A stretch of 34,979 nt of DNA from positions 91,942 to 126,920 of the forward strand of contig CALMAY010000038.1 of the NCBI GenBank assembly GCA_937861125.1, read 5' to 3'. Position numbers and translations under genes: made by a program. This document shows positions 31,362 to 34,979 of the stretch, in pieces. The notes under the pieces are model-generated. The model had not been told where the DNA came from and searched no databases. It worked only from the letters and a program-made list of their open reading frames with translations. The stretch's first letter is position 1, and every line of letters begins with the position of its first letter. The stretch comes from an uncultured bacterium (lineage in GTDB: Bacteria; Patescibacteriota; Patescibacteriia; Magasanikbacterales; UBA922).

Positions 31362-32203
31362 AGATATTAATTCTCGGAAACGGCTACCTCGGTAATCGTG
31401 CCAAAGAAACATGGGGAGACGAAGCGATTCTTATTACTGATCGTATTGTTTCTATCGAGCAAGTTATCTCATTGGTTCAGACACACCAGCCTGATGCTGT
31501 GTTTAATGCTGCGGGAGTAACAGGAAAACCAAATGTAGACTGGTGCGAAGATCATCAGATGGAAACGATTCAGGGAAATACTGTACTGCCAATTATGATT
31601 GCTCAGGCATGCACACAAACGAATACATATTTGTTGCATCTGGGTACTGGTTGTGTCTTTTATGGTCGCTCACCGCATGAGGATGGCGTGTGGAATGAGG
31701 CTGACGCAGCTAATCCTGTGGCAGTCTATAGTCGTGCCAAATATGCAGCTGATCTCGTGTTATCAACTATGCCAAATATTGGTATCGCACGGTTGCGTAT
31801 GCCAATCGATGTTCGTTCATGTCCACAAAATCTGATTGACAAAATCACGACCTATCCAAAGGTGATTGATGTAGAAAATAGCGTGACGGTGGTACCTGAT
31901 TTGCTCGATGCATGTTATCAGTTGATGCAGAAAAAAGGTGCGGGTATTTTTCATTGTACCAATCCAGGGACGATTCGACACAAGCAAATAATTGCACTCT
32001 ATGAGGAGTTGGTAGATCCAACGCATACCAATGAGTGGATTACAGAGGAAGATCTGGTGACTCAGGGGCTCGCAAAGAAAAAAAGATCCAATAACGTTAT
32101 GCGCTCAACTCATCTTGAAGAGTTGGGGATTCATATGCGGCCGATTGATGTGGCGATACGGGATGTGATAGAGAAGTATGCGAGACAAGTAAAAAGTGTG
32201 TAA
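31358..32203 (+). CDS. UER1/NRS-ER-like bifunctional dTDP-4-keto-6-deoxyglucose 3,5-epimerase/4-reductase homologue
   Basis: The 281-residue protein is an extended SDR: ILGNGYLG near the N-terminus and YSRAK (Tyr124, Lys128). It lacks the overall RmlD look but matches, as I know them, plant UER1 and the C-terminal half of RHM rhamnose synthases: FNAAGVTGKPNVDWCE, LGTGCVF (Cys99), RLRMPI, DKITTYPKVI (Lys162), FHCTNPG and RSNN. In plant NRS/ER the equivalent Cys and Lys are linked to epimerisation and the YxxxK to reduction. Located near rfbB, so together they could make dTDP-L-rhamnose without separate RmlC and RmlD. The GTG start at 31358 overlaps the previous stop (GTGA). Confidence 0.82.
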   Translation: MKILILGNGYLGNRAKETWGDEAILITDRIVSIEQVISLVQTHQPDAVFNAAGVTGKPNVDWCEDHQMETIQGNTVLPIMIAQACTQTNTYLLHLGTGCVFYGRSPHEDGVWNEADAANPVAVYSRAKYAADLVLSTMPNIGIARLRMPIDVRSCPQNLIDKITTYPKVIDVENSVTVVPDLLDACYQLMQKKGAGIFHCTNPGTIRHKQIIALYEELVDPTHTNEWITEEDLVTQGLAKKKRSNNVMRSTHLEELGIHMRPIDVAIRDVIEKYARQVKSV

Positions 32204-32223
32204 AGTTCATAAAGTGTATAAAG

Positions 32224-32255
32224 AACCCATTGGTGTTGAGCTGGTGGGTTTTTGG
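32224..32255 (+). terminator. Terminator of the rhamnose operon
   Basis: AACCCA (32224-32229) pairs with TGGGTT (32245-32250) followed by TTTGG; stem of 6 bp, moderate strength. Confidence 0.55.
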
Positions 32256-32257
32256 TA

Positions 32258-32287
32258 TTGACAGGAGAGGTGTATGTATGGTACATT
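32258..32287 (+). promoter_or_regulatory. Promoter of the GC-rich NUDIX gene
   Basis: TTGACA (perfect), 18 bp, TACATT; predicted start near 32294, giving a leader of about 110 nt. Confidence 0.65.
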
Positions 32288-32293
32288 CCGCTG

Positions 32294-32402
32294 TCTTTCG
32301 AATTGTTCGAGAGCAACGGGTATCTACGTAAAAGTGATGCGCCCAGGATAGTCCAAAAAGCATCACTCCACAGATGGCTGTCTGTGGAATAGGAGGAAGA
32401 CC
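32294..32402 (+). promoter_or_regulatory. Structured leader of the GC-rich NUDIX gene
   Basis: Three stems are visible: TCGAA-TTG-TTCGA (about 32299-32310), GTGATGC (32334-32340) with GCATCAC (32360-32366), and CCACAGA (32368-32374) with TCTGTGG (32381-32387) just before the SD AGGAGG (32391-32396). This could be a riboswitch-like or attenuator leader, but I recognise no known class. Confidence 0.4.
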
Positions 32403-33065
32403 ATGCAGACGGTCATCCACCTCTCGGAAGCGCTGGCGCAGGGGCTCGTCCCCGGCTGGAACTCCGGAGAGGGGGACTACCTGCTCGTCAACCCGCGCAT
32501 GGGAGTGGAGCTCCGACGCGTCGCGATCACTCGCGATGGTCGGCCGCTCTACGACCAGTGGCTTGCGGTCGAGCCGGTCGGGGCGGCAACGCTTCCGATC
32601 GGTGATGACGGAAAGATCGGTCTCGTTCAGCCTTGGCGGCCCGTGTCCCCTGTGGACCAGCCGCTGCGCTCGGGTGAGGTTGATCTTTCGACCCTCGGAC
32701 AGGCGTGCTGGGAGATCCCTCGTGGATTTCCACAGCTCAACCAGTCTAGGGTCGAGTCATCGAATTTGACCGCTACACGGGAGACTGAGGAGGAGCTCGG
32801 ACTGCGCGTTTCCGTCGCCGAGGTGCTTGGGCACTACCGGATGAACTCGACGTTCTTCGTGAACGCGATTCCGATCTGGTACGCTCGAGTGACTGGCGAG
32901 GGAAGTGCGCGAGCGGGTGATCCGAACGAGAAGATCCTCAAGGCTCAAATGTTTGACCGTTCTGCGGTCGAACAGATGATCCTTGCAGGAGAGATCTCGG
33001 ACGGATTTACCCTTGCGGCGCTGACGTTGTATGACGTCCGGCGCCGCGTCGACGGGCTCCTCTAA
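32403..33065 (+). CDS. NUDIX hydrolase in a GC-rich cassette
   Basis: The 220-residue protein contains a Nudix box with intact RETEEELG (126-133) and the preceding Glu118 at the right spacing, but the expected glycine six residues earlier is not there (Leu); a GFP lies a few residues upstream instead. ENIPRGFP-like WEIPRGFP and the NSTFFVNAIPIWYAR region fit the hydrolase fold. It would hydrolyse a nucleoside diphosphate linked to another group; substrate unknown. SD AGGAGG sits 6 bases before ATG. Codon use is strongly GC-rich (CTC, GTC, GCG, CGC), far from flanking genes, suggesting transfer from a high-GC donor. Confidence 0.85.
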   Translation: MQTVIHLSEALAQGLVPGWNSGEGDYLLVNPRMGVELRRVAITRDGRPLYDQWLAVEPVGAATLPIGDDGKIGLVQPWRPVSPVDQPLRSGEVDLSTLGQACWEIPRGFPQLNQSRVESSNLTATRETEEELGLRVSVAEVLGHYRMNSTFFVNAIPIWYARVTGEGSARAGDPNEKILKAQMFDRSAVEQMILAGEISDGFTLAALTLYDVRRRVDGLL

Positions 33066-33403
33066 GGTCTAGGCAGGTGCGGGCGCGCACCCCATGGATA
33101 AGCGCGCCAAAAATTCCGCTAGTCGGAACGTAGTGGGTCGGCGGTTTCTCAAAACCGGCCCTTATACTCGCTTCGGCGAGGGAACCAGATGAGAGTCTGG
33201 GTATGCTACGAAATCAAGTGGGCGGCCCGTAGTACTGAAGAAAACATATGACCAGCCAGTCATGTGTGAGTATATAGTATCTGCCGGTCGATAGTTCGAT
33301 TGCGGTCTGAGATGGTTCAAACTATCTTTGTCCGCTGCTACCCATCTACGTCCCCGCACCACCGAGGCGCATCATGCGTTCGCGGTCGGGGAAGTCTCAA
33401 AGT
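33066..33403 (+). other. GC-rich, stem-rich region after the NUDIX gene; possible RNA or tiny ORFs
   Basis: No long ORF. Local stems: TTCCG-CTAGT-CGGAA (about 33113-33127), CGGTTT with AAAACCG (about 33142-33158), CTCGC-TTCG-GCGAG (33167-33180), ACCAGA with TCTGGGT (33183-33201), and CCCCG...CGGGG (33352-33391). Two tiny ORFs overlap by ATGA: 33094-33192 (32 codons, basic) and 33189-33251 (20 codons); neither has a good SD. The region ends at the terminator at 33404. I see no tRNA, tmRNA or RNase P core. Confidence 0.4.
33094..33192 (+). CDS. Possible 32-aa basic peptide
   Basis: ATG 33094 to TGA 33190-33192, GC-rich codons like the upstream NUDIX gene, product rich in Arg/Lys (MDKRAKNSASRNVVGRR...). 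Its stop overlaps the start of a second tiny ORF (33189-33251). No well-placed SD, so low confidence; it may only be part of a structured RNA. Confidence 0.2.
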   Translation: MDKRAKNSASRNVVGRRFLKTGPYTRFGEGTR

Positions 33404-33428
33404 ATCCCACGTATCAGTGGGATTTTTT
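33404..33428 (+). terminator. Terminator of the GC-rich NUDIX cassette
   Basis: ATCCCAC-GTATCA-GTGGGAT followed by a T run. Confidence 0.85.
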
Positions 33429-33430
33429 GA

Positions 33431-33459
33431 TTGCCAAAATCTCTATTTCCTGCTACGCT
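33431..33459 (+). promoter_or_regulatory. Promoter of the GT2 gene, near-leaderless
   Basis: TTGCCA, 17 bp, TACGCT; the -10 ends 13 bases before ATG 33473, so the leader is about 6 nt. Confidence 0.6.
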
Positions 33460-33472
33460 ATAGGTACTATAT

Positions 33473-34354
33473 ATGCCAAAAAAAGACCTCGCTATCATCA
33501 CTGTATCATGGAATATTTCAGAACTGATCGCAGAACAAATGCGTTCGGTAGTTTCTGGGTGCAAACATACATCATGGGAGTATTTTCTCGTTGATAATGG
33601 TTCTACTGATAATTCAGTCTCGATTGCACAGTCTGTCGCTACGGAGTTTCCTGACGCGTCGTTTACGATTTTGCCACAACATAAAAACCTCGGGTTTGGC
33701 GCGGCGAATAATCTTGCTTTGGAAAAAACAGATGCAGAGTTTGTTCTCTTTCTCAATCCTGATATGCGCGTACTGCCAGGGACACTCGATACAATAGTCG
33801 CGTGGATGCGTGAGCACAAAGAGGTGGGAATTGTCAGTCCAAAACTACTCGATGAACACGGTGCTGTCAATTATGATGCGATGCCGCGTCGTTTTCCAAA
33901 GTTGTGGGAGCAGGTGGGATTGATTCTCAAGGCACCACATGTGTTTCCGCAAATGTTACACGGATATTTGATGAAGGGATTTGACGTAGACAAAGAACAG
34001 GCAGTGGATAGTGTCCGCGGATCGTTTATGCTTATGCGCCGCGAGTTTTTGAATAAGACCGGTTGGGCGTTTGATCCACGTTTTTTTATTTGGTACGAAG
34101 ATGTTGATATTTGTCGTGAAGCGTATCGACATGGATTTACTGTGATGTATACACCGGCGATTTCTTGCATTGATTACGTCGGCCAGAGTTTTAAAAAACA
34201 AGATACACTTACCAAACAAAAACTTTTTACCGCAAGTATGCTGACCTATTTTCAAAAATGGGAACCATGGTATGTGTGGATGTGGATCGCATTGTTTCGC
34301 CCTGTTGGTATGTCACTTGCTTGGTTAGGAGACATGGTACGTAAAAAACGATAA
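33473..34354 (+). CDS. Glycosyltransferase family 2, rhamnosyltransferase-like
   Basis: The 293-residue enzyme has the GT-A fold of family GT2: LAIITVSWN, FLVDNGSTDNS, NLGFGAANNLAL, the metal-binding position FLNPDM, VRGSFMLMRREFL and FIWYEDVDIC, with a hydrophobic C-terminus (WYVWMWIALF). The pattern NPD plus EDVDIC is typical of WbbL-like rhamnosyltransferases, which fits the nearby dTDP-rhamnose genes; donor and acceptor are inferred. The next GT2 gene begins 1 base after its stop. Confidence 0.9.
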   Translation: MPKKDLAIITVSWNISELIAEQMRSVVSGCKHTSWEYFLVDNGSTDNSVSIAQSVATEFPDASFTILPQHKNLGFGAANNLALEKTDAEFVLFLNPDMRVLPGTLDTIVAWMREHKEVGIVSPKLLDEHGAVNYDAMPRRFPKLWEQVGLILKAPHVFPQMLHGYLMKGFDVDKEQAVDSVRGSFMLMRREFLNKTGWAFDPRFFIWYEDVDICREAYRHGFTVMYTPAISCIDYVGQSFKKQDTLTKQKLFTASMLTYFQKWEPWYVWMWIALFRPVGMSLAWLGDMVRKKR

Positions 34355-34355
34355 T

Positions 34356-34979
34356 ATGTCTAAACTAACGGTTCAATTAGTGACATGGAACGGAGCAAAA
34401 TATATCCCGTTTCTTTTTGAATCTTTGCGTGCACAGACATATACTGATTGGGAGTTGTGCGTGTTTGATAACGCATCATCTGATACGACGGTAGAAGCGA
34501 TTGAAAAAGAATTGGCACGTTGTCAATTTCCATACACCTTTGAAAAAAGTACGACCAATACTGGTTTTGCAGGTGGACACAATCATTTGTACAAAACACG
34601 TACTACGAGTGAGTATATCTTGTTGCTCAATCAAGATATGTATCTGATGCCAGATTGTCTGCAAAATATGGCGACATTTCTCGATGAACATCCGCAGACT
34701 GCCGCGGTGTCACCTCGTTTGATGCGTTGGCATTTCAATGCATGTCGTATAGAAGAGGGTGTGTGTAACGTAGACGGAAGTCATACTGATGATATTGACG
34801 CGTTAGGACTCAAAGTATTTCGCAATCGTCGAGTGGTAGAATGGTATACGAAGCAGAGCTGGCATGATATTAAAGTCAAAAAAGAATTACAGTTTGATTC
34901 TATTCCTGTGTTTGGTGTCTCTGGTGCATTTCCTCTGTATCGTCGGAGTGCGCTGCGAGATACAGAGCTTCACGGTGGA
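34356..34979 (+). CDS. Glycosyltransferase family 2 (3' partial)
   Basis: ATG 34356 starts an open frame to the window end (208 codons visible, no stop). It begins MSKLTVQLVTWNGAKYIPFL and shows LCVFDNASSDTTVEAI, NTGFAGGHNHL, LLLNQDM (metal-binding site variant) and VFGVSGAFPLYRRSAL, the GT2 rhamnosyltransferase-type order seen in the preceding gene. It lies 1 base after the preceding stop, so it is in the same operon. The C-terminal part is outside the window. Confidence 0.88.
   Translation, partial: MSKLTVQLVTWNGAKYIPFLFESLRAQTYTDWELCVFDNASSDTTVEAIEKELARCQFPYTFEKSTTNTGFAGGHNHLYKTRTTSEYILLLNQDMYLMPDCLQNMATFLDEHPQTAAVSPRLMRWHFNACRIEEGVCNVDGSHTDDIDALGLKVFRNRRVVEWYTKQSWHDIKVKKELQFDSIPVFGVSGAFPLYRRSALRDTELHGG

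Noticed and set aside
33328-33594. 88-codon ORF from a TTG before the GT2 gene
   Set aside because: It runs through a clear terminator and promoter and overlaps the true GT2 frame.
1-34979. UGA recoding (as in Gracilibacteria/Absconditabacteria)
   Set aside because: Conserved genes such as rsmH and rfbB end normally and have no internal UGA; UGA ends genes such as rsmH at the expected place.
1-34979. CRISPR arrays, tRNA or rRNA genes
   Set aside because: No regular repeat-spacer arrays; no cloverleaf or rRNA signature was seen. A TTCGATT T-loop-like string near 33295 lacks pairing arms.

Overview
The window looks like a chromosomal segment of a Candidate Phyla Radiation (Patescibacteria, Parcubacteria-like) bacterium. 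The grounds are a moderately AT-rich coding background using the standard code (TAA, TAG and TGA all act as stops), short family variants (UvrC without its C-terminal HhH region, UvrA of 861 residues), a minimal mraZ-rsmH-ftsL cluster, and a membrane-tethered Clp-type ATPase preceded by a small membrane protein. No rRNA, tRNA or CRISPR array is visible. The lineage assignment is inference from gene content.

Layout. 1-1480: the end of a beta-CASP metallo-hydrolase gene, then a GC-rich non-mRNA-like stretch on the minus strand with a candidate structured RNA and a 36-codon membrane peptide gene. 1.5-10 kb: nucleotide excision repair genes uvrB, uvrA and uvrC, separated by a possible phosphoribosyltransferase-like orphan, a DUF218 protein, an OmdA-like protein and a membrane-anchored orphan. 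10-12.6 kb: two small acidic/charged orphans, then mraZ (with a four-unit, 10-bp-period operator), rsmH and an FtsL-like gene. 12.6-15.8 kb: the membrane protein plus Clp-like ATPase pair. 15.8-17.7 kb: a GIY-YIG mini-gene amid palindromic repeats, DUF192, rplU and a GC-rich small gene. 17.8-19.8 kb: a second DUF218 gene and an AT-rich lipoprotein/DUF1643 pair. 19.8-22.9 kb: dnaB, ybaB and recR on the minus strand, with a four-helix-bundle gene flanked by 14-bp inverted repeats inserted between ybaB and recR. 23-28.4 kb: a GC-rich 37-residue basic peptide gene, a GT4 glycosyltransferase and two large polytopic membrane proteins (one GT-C-like). 28.4-34.98 kb: HIT and NUDIX hydrolases, rfbB, an orphan, a plant-type (UER1/NRS-ER-like) rhamnose epimerase-reductase homologue, a GC-rich NUDIX cassette with structured leader and tail, and two GT2 glycosyltransferases (the last cut by the window end).

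Functional themes: DNA repair and replication (UvrABC, DnaB, RecR, YbaB), cell division control (MraZ/RsmH/FtsL), protein quality control at the membrane (Clp-like), and cell-surface glycan synthesis (dTDP-rhamnose route plus several glycosyltransferases).

The most notable things are: (1) a set of GC-rich, SD-led, promoter- and terminator-bounded small cassettes scattered among AT-richer genes that often look leaderless; (2) the membrane-anchored Clp ATPase with Pro-Asn in place of Asp-Glu in its first Walker B; (3) the rfbB plus UER1-like pair, resembling the plant/viral rhamnose route; (4) palindromic repeats accompanying a GIY-YIG mini-nuclease gene; and (5) an inverted-repeat-bounded insertion between ybaB and recR.
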